Part shown: positions 17,938 to 25,909 of the stretch, piece by piece
Layout: every line of letters starts with the position of its first letter
Numbering within the stretch: the stretch's first letter is position 1
Assembly (NCBI GenBank): GCA_031277615.1
Contig: JAITMC010000025.1
Coordinates: forward strand, 62,001 to 126,000
Origin: Chryseobacterium sp.
GTDB taxonomy: Bacteria > Bacteroidota > Bacteroidia > Flavobacteriales > Weeksellaceae
Reading direction: 5' to 3'
DNA: 64,000 nt
Translations under genes and position numbers: made by a program
Notes under the pieces: generated by a model
Told to the model about the DNA's origin: nothing
Database searches by the model: none
What the model saw: the letters and a program-made list of their open reading frames with translations, nothing else

Positions 17938-18723
17938 ATGAAAGCAATTTGGAATGGCGCCATTGGCTTCGGTTTAGTAAATATCCCCGTTAAAATTTAC
18001 TCTGCCACCGAAACCAGCAAACTGGACCTCGATATGCTCGATAAATCTGACTTTTCTAACATCAAATTCAAAAGAGTAAACGAAAGTACGGGAAAAGAAG
18101 TTAAATGGGAAAACATTGTAAAAGGTTATCTCATGGACGATAAATACATCGTCCTGGACGAAGAAGACTACGCGGCGGCAAGCCCGGAAAAAACAAAGAT
18201 CCTTTCTATAGACCAGTTTGTAAAGGAAGAAGAAGTAGACAGTGTTTATTTTGAAACCCCTTATTATCTGGAACCTCAGAAAAACGGTGAAAATGCCTAC
18301 AGACTTTTGTTGAAAGCCCTTGAAGAAACCGGAATGGCCGGCATCGGAACGTTTGTGCTCCGGGAAAGTGAGGCTATCGGGCTCATCCGCCCCTATAATG
18401 ACGATATTCTTGTATTAAACCGCCTGAGGTTTGACCAGGAGATCAGGGATTATGCCGATCTTAAAATGCCGGCAAAAAAAGCTCCGAAGCCCGCAGAGCT
18501 TAAAATGGCAGTAAGCCTTATCAAGCAGCTTTCACAGGATTTTGATCCTATGATGTATAAAGATACCTATTCTGATGAACTGATGAAGATCATTAAACAG
18601 AAGGCTAAAGGCAAAAATATAAAAGCCCGAAAAGCAGAACCTGCCAAAGAAGGCAAAGTGATTGACCTCATGGCTCAGCTGAAAGCCAGTTTACAGCATT
18701 CCAAATCCAAATCCGCATCCTGA
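17938..18723 (+). CDS. ku: Ku protein, non-homologous end joining
   Basis: Ku binds DNA double-strand ends as a homodimer and recruits LigD. The 261-aa product begins MKAIWNGAIGFGLVNIPVKIYSA-like, the near-invariant bacterial Ku N-terminus, followed by the Ku core (LDEEDYAAASPEKTKILSI, VYFETPYYLEP, GIGTFVLRESEAIGLIRP) and a Lys-rich tail (residues ~220-261), as usual. Its TGA overlaps the ATG of the next gene (TGATG), so it is translationally coupled to the LigD phosphoesterase part. Confidence 0.96.
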   Translation: MKAIWNGAIGFGLVNIPVKIYSATETSKLDLDMLDKSDFSNIKFKRVNESTGKEVKWENIVKGYLMDDKYIVLDEEDYAAASPEKTKILSIDQFVKEEEVDSVYFETPYYLEPQKNGENAYRLLLKALEETGMAGIGTFVLRESEAIGLIRPYNDDILVLNRLRFDQEIRDYADLKMPAKKAPKPAELKMAVSLIKQLSQDFDPMMYKDTYSDELMKIIKQKAKGKNIKARKAEPAKEGKVIDLMAQLKASLQHSKSKSAS

Positions 18724-19328
18724 TGGCTCTTAAAGATTATCACAGCAAAAGAAAGTTCGATGAAACCAGCGAACCTAAAGGAAAGACAAAGAAGAGTAAA
18801 GACAAGCTTATTTTTGTGATCCAGCGGCATGCCGCATCCCGCCTTCACTATGATTTCAGGCTTGAAATGGAAGGCGTACTGAAAAGTTGGGCCGTCCCGA
18901 AAGGTCCGTCACTGGATCCGAAAGACAAACGTCTGGCCATGATGGTGGAAGATCATCCCTATGATTACAAAGATTTTGAAGGAAATATTCCGGAAGGAAA
19001 CTACGGCGCCGGACAGGTTGAGGTCTGGGACAGCGGAACCTACGAACCTTTGGAAGAAAATTCCAGGCTTTCTGATGAAAAAGAACTGTTGAAAGAGCTT
19101 CATGCCGGATCATTAAAATTCATTTTACACGGAAAAAAACTGAAGGGTGAGTTTGCCCTCGTTAAAATGAAGAATAGCGAAGATAATGCCTGGCTGCTCA
19201 TTAAACATAAAGACGAGTTTGTAGAAAGTCCTTATGATGCCGAAGAAAATACCTCTTCAAAATCTTTGGTAACGAAATTTTTAGAGGAAAAAAAAAGCCT
19301 GAAAATCAACGGAAGAAAGAAGTCATAA
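18723..19328 (+). CDS. LigD 3'-phosphoesterase (PE) domain protein
   Basis: These 201 aa match the PE domain of LigD, which trims 3' phosphate and ribonucleotide ends in NHEJ: FVIQRHAASRLHYDFRLEM with the catalytic His residues, GVLKSWAVPKGPS, EDHPYDYKDFEG, IPEGNYGAGQVEVWD, and GEFALVKM...WLLIKHKDE. The frame ends soon after an A9 run (19288-19296). In the -1 frame the sequence stays open across the gap into the ligase-polymerase gene, so this is probably the first third of a PE-LIG-POL LigD separated by a frameshift. On its own it would still be a complete PE domain. Confidence 0.92.
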   Translation: MALKDYHSKRKFDETSEPKGKTKKSKDKLIFVIQRHAASRLHYDFRLEMEGVLKSWAVPKGPSLDPKDKRLAMMVEDHPYDYKDFEGNIPEGNYGAGQVEVWDSGTYEPLEENSRLSDEKELLKELHAGSLKFILHGKKLKGEFALVKMKNSEDNAWLLIKHKDEFVESPYDAEENTSSKSLVTKFLEEKKSLKINGRKKS

Positions 19329-19399
19329 CTTCAGAAAAAAATTTTAAAAGTTTCAATTCTTTAACGAATGAAAAAAAGCTGAAATCTTTCATCAAACCT

Positions 19400-21286
19400 A
19401 TGCTTGCCAAGTCATTTGAAAAGCCATTTGATGATGAAGAGTGGATTTTTGAAATAAAATGGGACGGCTACAGAGCGATTGCTGATCTCAGTCATGATGA
19501 TCCTTTATTTTATTCCCGGAACGGCATTTCATTTTTGTCAAAATTCGGAAAAGTGGCAGAAGATTTCGGCAGCCAGAAATATAAAATGATTCTGGATGGT
19601 GAAATTGTTGCTTATAATGACCAGGGAAGGCCTGATTTTCAGCTGTTGCAACAAATCGGGGACCATCCTGACCTGGCATTGATTTATCAGGTTTTTGACC
19701 TTCTCTGGCTGAATGGGCATTCCACAGAAGACCTTTCTCTTCTGGAAAGAAAAGAGTTACTGAAAGAAGCTTTAACGGAAACGGAACTGATTAAATACTG
19801 TGATCATATTCCCGAAAAAGGAATCGCTTTTTTTGAACAGATGAAGAAAATGAAGCTGGAAGGAATGATCGCCAAAAAAGCTGACAGCCGGTATATTGAA
19901 AATCACAGAACGACTGACTGGCTTAAAATAAAATTCACGAATACGGATGAAGCCATTATCTGTGGTTTTACGGAACCCAGAGGTTCCCGTGAACGTTTCG
20001 GAGCTTTGATCCTGGGGAAATTTACTGACGGTACCCTTACCTACTGCGGCCATACAGGAACCGGCTTTAATAAAGAGTCTTTAAAACAGCTGTATCAGCA
20101 ACTTGAACCGCTTATTGTAAAAACATCCCCGTTTGAAACGATTCCTAAAACCAATATGCCGGTTACCTGGACGAAACCGGAGCTGGTGTGTGAAATTAAA
20201 TATTCAGAGATCACCAAAGACGGCATCTACCGTCATCCCGTTTTCCTCAACCTCCGCGAAGATAAAGAGCCTGAAGAGATTTCAGATGCTGAACATAAAG
20301 CAAGTAAGAACACTAAACCTCCCAAAGTAATGAAAGCCAAAACGCCATCAAAAAAAACTGAAAATTCCGGAAAAGAAAAAGAGATTACCCTGAACCAACA
20401 TAAGGTAAAGCTTACCAACCAGGATAAAGTCTATTTCCCGAAAGACGGCATTACCAAAGGAGATGTGATAGACTATTACCAGTCTGTTGCGTCCTATATC
20501 CTTCCGCATCTTAAAAACCGTCCCTTGTCTCTGAACCGGTTTCCTAACGGTATTGAGGAACAGGGATTTTATCAGAAAGATGCCGGTGACAGTATTCCGG
20601 ACTGGATCAATACAACGCAGGTATATTCGGAATCTAATGACAAATACATCGATTATATCTACTGCAACGACAAGGCAACTCTGGCCTTTCTGAATAATTT
20701 AGGCTGTATTGACCTGAATCCGTGGAACAGCTCATTACCCGATCTGGAACACCCCGATTATCTTGTCCTTGACCTTGATCCTTCAAAGAAAAATACGTTT
20801 GATGATGTCATCGAAACGGCTTTGCAGGTGAATGAAGTTCTGACCTCCGTAAAAATAAAAGGCTATTGTAAAACTTCCGGCAGCACAGGAATTCATATCT
20901 ACATTCCGATGGGCGGAAAATATGATTTTGACCAGGTAAAAGATTTTGCCCATATTCTGATGAAACAGGTGAATGAAAGACTTCCGAAAATTACCACTCT
21001 GGAAAGAAGTCTCCAGAAAAGGGATGATAAAAAAATCTATCTTGATTATTTACAAAACAGAACCGGGCAGACTTTGGCAAGTGCCTACAGCTTAAGACCC
21101 AAAGAAGGAGCTGCCGTTTCTATGCCTCTGGAATGGGACGAACTGAAACCCGGACTGAAGCCTACCGATTTTAATATTCATAATGCTCTGGACAGAATCA
21201 AAGAGAAGGGAGATCTGTTTAAACCTGTGCTGGGAAAAGGGATCGATATGATGAAAGTATTGGAATTATTATCAGATATGGAATAA
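19400..21286 (+). CDS. ligD: LigD ligase and polymerase domains
   Basis: This is an ATP-dependent DNA ligase joined to an archaeo-eukaryotic-primase-like polymerase for NHEJ gap filling and sealing. From the first ATG (628 aa), ligase motif I FEIKWDGYRA has its adenylated Lys at residue 20. The OB-fold (GFTEPRGSRERFGALILG) follows, then a Lys-rich linker. From about residue 330 comes the polymerase domain (LKNRPLSLNRFPNG, LVLDLDPSKK with the metal-binding Asp pair, TSGSTGIHIYIPMGG). The conserved lead-in KLKSFIKPMLA begins before this ATG and is readable back to the A9 run at 19288, supporting a fused origin with the PE gene (about 855 aa in total). Confidence 0.93.
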   Translation: MLAKSFEKPFDDEEWIFEIKWDGYRAIADLSHDDPLFYSRNGISFLSKFGKVAEDFGSQKYKMILDGEIVAYNDQGRPDFQLLQQIGDHPDLALIYQVFDLLWLNGHSTEDLSLLERKELLKEALTETELIKYCDHIPEKGIAFFEQMKKMKLEGMIAKKADSRYIENHRTTDWLKIKFTNTDEAIICGFTEPRGSRERFGALILGKFTDGTLTYCGHTGTGFNKESLKQLYQQLEPLIVKTSPFETIPKTNMPVTWTKPELVCEIKYSEITKDGIYRHPVFLNLREDKEPEEISDAEHKASKNTKPPKVMKAKTPSKKTENSGKEKEITLNQHKVKLTNQDKVYFPKDGITKGDVIDYYQSVASYILPHLKNRPLSLNRFPNGIEEQGFYQKDAGDSIPDWINTTQVYSESNDKYIDYIYCNDKATLAFLNNLGCIDLNPWNSSLPDLEHPDYLVLDLDPSKKNTFDDVIETALQVNEVLTSVKIKGYCKTSGSTGIHIYIPMGGKYDFDQVKDFAHILMKQVNERLPKITTLERSLQKRDDKKIYLDYLQNRTGQTLASAYSLRPKEGAAVSMPLEWDELKPGLKPTDFNIHNALDRIKEKGDLFKPVLGKGIDMMKVLELLSDME

Positions 21287-21316
21287 GTTCTATACTTTTG
21301 CCGGCAAAAACATATC

Positions 21317-21862
21317 ATGAATGAATCTGTTAAACTGGAACTGCCTTTCGATGAAAATACAAAACGGGAAAATTACCGGTTTTTCTTTCAATACCGGTGG
21401 AAAAAATCTCTAGGAGAGCTGAAAAGAGTTATCATTTATGCAGTATTATTTTTATCACTTGGTTTTATACCTTCAATAGCAATTAAAATTGGACAACCTT
21501 CTGTTATTTTCAGATACGGAAGCTTTTTATTTATCGGTTATATTTTCTATTTACTTTATCGGTATTTCGCAAGTAAAAAAGAAGCTTATAAATTGGTTGA
21601 AAAACAGATTAATGACTACAAACGGCAGCAAAAACGCATAGATTTTATTCTGCTTAATAAGGATAGCATTACTATTGAAAGTCCATTTCAGACGCTTGGT
21701 TCCGATTGGGATTCAACAAGCTATAAAATCATCAGCCGATTTCTTATCCTCAATATCCTTCAGGGCAAACTCAGTTTTATCCTTACAAAATCTGAATTTA
21801 AAGAAAATGACTATAACGTTTTAATGGATTTTCTTCAAAAATACTCTAAACAGGAAAATTAA
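21317..21862 (+). CDS. YcxB-like membrane protein
   Basis: This 181-aa protein has two adjacent membrane helices (about residues 40-60 and 70-90). Its cytosolic C-terminal domain reads INDYKRQQKRIDFILLNKDSITIES, then SYKIISRFLILNILQGK and SFILTKSEF, resembling the YcxB-like domain in strand order. Function is unknown for the family. It starts 30 bp after ligD on the same strand and could be read through from the NHEJ operon. A strong hairpin terminator follows. Confidence 0.75.
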   Translation: MNESVKLELPFDENTKRENYRFFFQYRWKKSLGELKRVIIYAVLFLSLGFIPSIAIKIGQPSVIFRYGSFLFIGYIFYLLYRYFASKKEAYKLVEKQINDYKRQQKRIDFILLNKDSITIESPFQTLGSDWDSTSYKIISRFLILNILQGKLSFILTKSEFKENDYNVLMDFLQKYSKQEN

Positions 21863-21865
21863 AAA

Positions 21866-21905
21866 GAAAAAACTCTTGCATTAGAAAAGTAATGCAGGAG
21901 TTTTT
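21866..21905. terminator. Bidirectional terminator between the YcxB-like gene and mscS
   Basis: The stem AACTCTTGCATTA / TAATGCAGGAGTT has a 6-nt loop and A/T runs on both sides. It serves the plus-strand YcxB-like gene and the minus-strand mscS. Confidence 0.8.
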
Positions 21906-21928
21906 AAACTTTAAAATGTTTTATACAA

Positions 21929-22774
21929 TTATTTATTGTAAATATGGACATCTCTCTGAGGAAAAGGAATTCCGATGCCAGCCTGATCCAAAGCTGCTTT
22001 ACAGTTGATGATCAGCTCCTCATTCATTTTCCAGAAATTTTCTGTTGAAGTGGTCACCCTTACGGATAAATTAACTGCGCTGTCTCCGAGTTCCGTCACC
22101 ATTACCTGTGGTGCAGGTTCCGGAAAAGCATACTGGTTTTTACTGATGACTCCCATTAATAGTTCTTTTGCCTGTTTCAGATCTGCATCATAGGAAACTC
22201 CGATATCCAGTGATGTTCTTCGTGAGCCCAACTGAGTAAAATTGGTAATGCTGTTATTGGAAACCACCCCGTTGGGAATAACAATGAGTTGATTTTGCGG
22301 CGTTATTAATTTGGTATGGAAAATATCAATTGCCTGTACGGTTCCTGAAACCCCATTATTGGTAGAAATAAAGTCCCCGATCTTAAACGGTTTCAATAAT
22401 AAAATAAGGATTCCTCCCGCAAAATTGGTGAGAGATCCCTGTAGGGCCAGACCAACCGCTAATCCTGCGGCACCGATCATCGCCACAAATGCTGACGTCT
22501 GTACTCCCAACTGGGTAACCACCACAATAAAAAGAAGAATATTGAGCCCCCAGTTGATGATATTGAGAAGGAAAAGCTGTAAAGAAGCTTCCATATTACG
22601 TTTTCTGAAAGCCTTTTCCACTACCTTTTTAATCATTCTAATCATCCATGAACCAATCAGGTAGATCAGGATTGCAGAAATGACTGCTGTAATAATTTTA
22701 GGTGCCCAGGAAATTGCTGAAGAGAGTAAGGTGTCCCAATGCTGTTGAATTTTGTTTAGTTCTAAATCATCCAT
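21929..22774 (-). CDS. Small-conductance mechanosensitive channel (MscS family)
   Basis: This 281-aa inner-membrane channel opens on membrane tension to release osmolytes. Three N-terminal helices end in the pore helix with AMIGAAGLAVGLALQGSLTNF and the Gly/Ala packing pattern of MscS TM3, then LLLKPFKIGDFI and the beta domain (GTVQAIDIFHTKL, VIPNGVVSNNSITNF) and the alpha-beta domain. The length is close to E. coli MscS. It is a single-gene unit with a 317-bp spacer upstream. Confidence 0.94.
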   Translation of the reverse strand: MDDLELNKIQQHWDTLLSSAISWAPKIITAVISAILIYLIGSWMIRMIKKVVEKAFRKRNMEASLQLFLLNIINWGLNILLFIVVVTQLGVQTSAFVAMIGAAGLAVGLALQGSLTNFAGGILILLLKPFKIGDFISTNNGVSGTVQAIDIFHTKLITPQNQLIVIPNGVVSNNSITNFTQLGSRRTSLDIGVSYDADLKQAKELLMGVISKNQYAFPEPAPQVMVTELGDSAVNLSVRVTTSTENFWKMNEELIINCKAALDQAGIGIPFPQRDVHIYNK

Positions 22775-23091
22775 TTTTTCTGCTGCGTATTTTAATATTT
22801 ATATTTCAGATTCTCATTGATCTCTACAAACAGCAGATTTGAAACAGCACACAAAGACAACCGATCTGCTTCTTAAAAGAAACAAATTGTAAACCTCCTG
22901 GCTAAAGTAAATATTATCAACATACGGATTGAATCTCAGAACAGAGGTGTTCCGTGTATCCGATGTTCACCTGTAACGAATCTACTGCGAAGAAATAATT
23001 CGGGTTCTATCATTACAAAAAAAATACCGAAATCGCATTTCGTGGAAAATATCTTAATTAAAGTCAATAACTGACTATAAAAATTAAAGTA
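22775..23091. other. 317-bp intergenic spacer
   Basis: The spacer lies between the mscS start and the SDR stop, both on the minus strand. I see no ORF of note. A small perfect hairpin CGAAAT-CGC-ATTTCG occurs near 23030 but is not followed by a T run on the minus strand. I assign no function. Confidence 0.5.
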
Positions 23092-23826
23092 TTACGGTAG
23101 TTTTGCAGCCAGGCTTTCCGGTAAAATCCGAAGGATATGATAAATCATCTTCCATTTAAAATTCGGGACGATTGTAAAGGAGTTTCCGGCATTTACAATG
23201 AACTTCGCTACGTAATCAGGTTCCATGATGAGGGATTCATTTAATTGCAGCCCTTCATTGATCTTGGTTCTGATGTAGCCAATTACCAAAGCATTCACTA
23301 TAATTTTCCTTGAAGCCAATTCCTGTCGTAAACCGGCTAAATACTGGGTAAATGCAGCTTTAGTACTTCCGTATACAAAATTGCTTTTTCTTCCCCTTAC
23401 TCCTGATAGCGACGACAGTCCAATGATTCTTTCAAGGTTCTTATTGTTTTCATCCATTGCGATCCTATTCAGAATGGAAACACCGCCCATATAATTGACC
23501 TCCATCATTTGCTTTGCTCCTTTAAAATCATGTAAAGCCTTTTGATTATCCACAAGGAAACCTGCTGCATACACAACGATATGAGGCTTTACGGAAAGTC
23601 CGGAATAAAATTCCTGATGGGAATCAAAATCAGCGGCATCGAAATACAGAACGGTCACTTTTGAAGCATCCAGGCGGTTTACAGCGATGAAATCTTCCAG
23701 AGATCCGGTATTTCTGGACGCCGCAATAACTGAAAATCCTTTTTCAAGATATTGTTTTATACATTGCTTGGCTACATCTGAATTAGCGCCTAATAGGAGA
23801 ACGGTTTTGCCTGTATTCTGATTCAT
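23092..23826 (-). CDS. Short-chain dehydrogenase/reductase
   Basis: This 244-aa Rossmann enzyme uses NAD(P). The N-terminal LLLGANSDVAKQCIKQYLEKG is a variant of TGxxxGxG; a DAADFDS segment, VVYAAGFL (NNAG equivalent), and SSLSGVRGRKSNFVYGSTKAA with the catalytic Ser, Tyr and Lys (YxxxK) follow. The C-terminus (IYHILRILPESLAAKLP) is hydrophobic and may touch membrane. The substrate is unknown. Its tail recalls SDRs acting on lipid-linked sugars such as DprE2-like proteins, but this is a weak resemblance. Confidence 0.88.
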   Translation of the reverse strand: MNQNTGKTVLLLGANSDVAKQCIKQYLEKGFSVIAASRNTGSLEDFIAVNRLDASKVTVLYFDAADFDSHQEFYSGLSVKPHIVVYAAGFLVDNQKALHDFKGAKQMMEVNYMGGVSILNRIAMDENNKNLERIIGLSSLSGVRGRKSNFVYGSTKAAFTQYLAGLRQELASRKIIVNALVIGYIRTKINEGLQLNESLIMEPDYVAKFIVNAGNSFTIVPNFKWKMIYHILRILPESLAAKLP

Positions 23827-23908
23827 GGCACAAAGATATTTTATTTGTTTCTAAAACGGGTTGGGTATCGTTTTTTTTAATTCATTGGAAAAAACAAAGA
23901 TTTATAAT

Positions 23909-23945
23909 ACCTAAAGCTAACAGGTTTTTGGAAACCTGCCAGCTT
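23909..23945. repeat. Imperfect inverted repeat AGCTAACAGGTTT...AAACCTGCCAGCT
   Basis: A hairpin with a 2x2 internal mismatch lies between the SDR start and the yajC terminator. Similar CAGGTTTT/AAACCTG elements are, from memory, common between Chryseobacterium genes. Function unknown. Confidence 0.4.
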
Positions 23946-23964
23946 TCAATGAAGACACCTCTAA

Positions 23965-24005
23965 TAAAAAAATCCGGCGCGGTGAGCTTTGCTCACCGCG
24001 CCGGA
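23965..24005 (-). terminator. Very strong intrinsic terminator after yajC
   Basis: A perfect 15-bp GC-rich stem (TCCGGCGCGGTGAGC / GCTCACCGCGCCGGA) has a TTT loop. On the minus strand it is followed by seven T. It ends the nusB-DUF1573-yajC transcript 23 bp after the yajC stop. Confidence 0.85.
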
Positions 24006-24027
24006 AAAATATCTTCAGACTGAAAAA

Positions 24028-24393
24028 TTATTTTGTTTCAGCTTCGTTTTCTTTTTTGTCTGCTGTTTTTTCAGCAGCTTTTGCTTTATCTCCAAAACGT
24101 GCTTCAGTAAATTCTCTTGAAACCGCTGCTTTTTCGAACTTCAGCTTTCCGGATAACGTTTCAATAACGAATCCGTCATCCTGAACCTGAGCAATTCTTC
24201 CGTGAAGACCTGAAGTAAGGACAACTCTGGTTCCTACTTTAAGGGTTTCCTGGAAGTTCTTTTCCTGCTTCTGCTTTTTCATCTGTGGTCTGATCATCAG
24301 GAAATAAAACCCTACAAACATTACCCCCATCATGATCAGCATCATGGATGAAGATCCCTGCGGCTGTGCAGCCTGTAAAAAAATGGATAACAT
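24028..24393 (-). CDS. yajC: Preprotein translocase accessory protein YajC
   Basis: YajC is a small inner-membrane subunit that associates with SecDF at the Sec translocon. The 121-aa product has one N-terminal helix (MMLIMMGVMFVGFYFLMIRPQMKKQK, signature IRPQxKxxK) and the cytosolic domain KVGTRVVLTSGLHGRIAQV, followed by a Lys/Ala/Glu-rich tail. It is the last gene of a three-gene operon with the DUF1573 gene 9 bp upstream. Confidence 0.96.
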   Translation of the reverse strand: MLSIFLQAAQPQGSSSMMLIMMGVMFVGFYFLMIRPQMKKQKQEKNFQETLKVGTRVVLTSGLHGRIAQVQDDGFVIETLSGKLKFEKAAVSREFTEARFGDKAKAAEKTADKKENEAETK

Positions 24394-24402
24394 ATTCTTC
24401 TA

Positions 24403-24912
24403 TTATGGTTGGATGTTCGCTGTGAACGTTAATCTGATTGGAGATTTTTCTACATTAGCAAATACATCAGCATACTTCTGAACGTTTCCATCGAAGTTGG
24501 TAGAGTCGAAATGCAATGTGATTTTTCCTTTTTTACCAGGAAGGATCGGCTCTTTTGTAAAATCAGGGGCAGTACATCCGCATCCTGGCTTTACTTCAGA
24601 AATTACTAACGGGTTGTTTCCGGTGTTGGTAATCTCATAAACGTGCTCTACTTTGTTTCCTTTTTTGATGTTTCCAAAATCGAAGTTGCTTTCTGCTAAA
24701 GCAATACTCGTTGACGGCTGGTTAGAAACCGGAGAAGCAACACCTGCCTCAGCAGTTACCGGAGTTGTTGCAGAATCTGCAGTTGCCCCTGTTGCAGCAG
24801 CGGTAGAATCTGTTGTAGTTTCTGTACCTTGAGTTTCTTTGTTTTCTTTTTTACAAGAAACCAAACCAAAGCCTATGATAGATAAGGCGATAATTGATAA
24901 CGTCTTTTTCAT
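24403..24912 (-). CDS. DUF1573 lipoprotein
   Basis: This 169-aa protein has an SPII signal (lipobox LVSC, Cys ~20) and a Thr/Ala-rich linker (residues ~25-70). Its DUF1573 Ig-like domain reads NFDFGNIKKGNKVEHVYEITN, then PLVISEVKPGCGCTAP and GKITLHFDSTNFDG. The paired Cys in GCGCT are typical of the family. DUF1573 proteins are widespread in Bacteroidota with no settled function. It lies 1 bp from nusB and 9 bp from yajC. Confidence 0.92.
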   Translation of the reverse strand: MKKTLSIIALSIIGFGLVSCKKENKETQGTETTTDSTAAATGATADSATTPVTAEAGVASPVSNQPSTSIALAESNFDFGNIKKGNKVEHVYEITNTGNNPLVISEVKPGCGCTAPDFTKEPILPGKKGKITLHFDSTNFDGNVQKYADVFANVEKSPIRLTFTANIQP

Positions 24913-24913
24913 G

Positions 24914-25819
24914 TTAAATTCTATTTTGATCTTTACAATATTTATCTAAAATTCCGTTAATGAAGATATTGGAACGGTCTGTAGCAAATACTTTTGCAAT
25001 TTCAATATATTCATTAATAATAACTCTTGAAGGCGTAAACGGAAAATGATCCAGTTCCGAAATAGCAGTTGACAAAATCACTTTATCCATCAGAGAAACT
25101 CTTTCAAGATCCCAGTTTTCCAGTCTTTCTTCCAGCTTCTTTTCATTCACTTCCCAATTGTTCAGGGTATCTTTCAGCAGCTTGCTGGCGAAAGTTTTAT
25201 CTTCTTCATCTTTGATCATTTTGATCAGTGTTCTGCTTTCTTCATCTTCTTTCAGGAAACCGATCGTCTTCTGCACCATGGAGTTCGCAATATGAATATC
25301 ATCATACCATGAAAGTTCCTTGTCGCCCAGATAATCGTGAAAATCATCATTTTCAGCAATATATCTTAAAAACAGTTTTCCGATGAACTTCTGGTCATCT
25401 TCAAAAGAGAAACCGTCTTCCTTCATAAAATCCTGATACCTTTTTCCTGCTGTGATTCTCTGGAAAGTCTTCACCAACAAATCATCATGCATATCCCATT
25501 TCAGCTGTTTGTGCTGGCCTGTGAAGAATAACCTTTCCGGATTTTCTTCCAGTTTGATCAGGACCTGGTTGTTGATGAATTTTTGGTTAGGATTGATGTC
25601 GGCATCAGTTTTAATGAATTTATTTTTTCCGATTTCGATCTGGTTTTCGGCCAGTTCTTTCAGAGCTACTAAAAAATTCAACTGATAGATGTAGAGATAA
25701 TAGATTTTTTCTATTCCGGAGAACATATTTTTCTCTAAAACATCAAACTTTACAGGATTCTGATAGTAAGAATACACTGTTTGTACTACTTTTTCACGGA
25801 TTTGTCGTCTTCCTAACAT
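24914..25819 (-). CDS. nusB: Transcription antitermination factor NusB (long Bacteroidota form)
   Basis: NusB acts with NusE/S10 in antitermination of rRNA transcription. This 301-aa version is twice the length of E. coli NusB. The first residues MLGRRQIREKVVQTVYSY carry the RxxARExxxQxLY-like start, and the C-terminal ~120 residues hold the conserved part (DLERVSLMDKVILSTAISEL, PSRVIINEYIEIAKVF, FINGILDKYCKD). The long helical insert between is normal for this phylum. It is the first gene of the operon, divergent from the ABC transporter. Confidence 0.94.
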   Translation of the reverse strand: MLGRRQIREKVVQTVYSYYQNPVKFDVLEKNMFSGIEKIYYLYIYQLNFLVALKELAENQIEIGKNKFIKTDADINPNQKFINNQVLIKLEENPERLFFTGQHKQLKWDMHDDLLVKTFQRITAGKRYQDFMKEDGFSFEDDQKFIGKLFLRYIAENDDFHDYLGDKELSWYDDIHIANSMVQKTIGFLKEDEESRTLIKMIKDEEDKTFASKLLKDTLNNWEVNEKKLEERLENWDLERVSLMDKVILSTAISELDHFPFTPSRVIINEYIEIAKVFATDRSNIFINGILDKYCKDQNRI

Positions 25820-25892
25820 TCAAAGAGCTTTTAATGGGTGCAAAGATACAAAATTTAAAATTGATGAAATTCGTAGTATGATGACATTTTTG

Positions 25893-25900
25893 TAATTTTG
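25893..25900 (+). promoter_or_regulatory. -7 box of the ABC transporter gene
   Basis: TAATTTTG lies 9 bp before the ATG at 25910, giving a very short leader. No matching -33 element is seen at normal spacing. Confidence 0.35.
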
Positions 25901-25909
25901 TAAAACTTT

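Noticed and set aside
22775..23091. Riboswitch or small RNA in the 317-bp spacer
   Set aside because: I see no conserved riboswitch core and no terminator-coupled hairpin in the right orientation.
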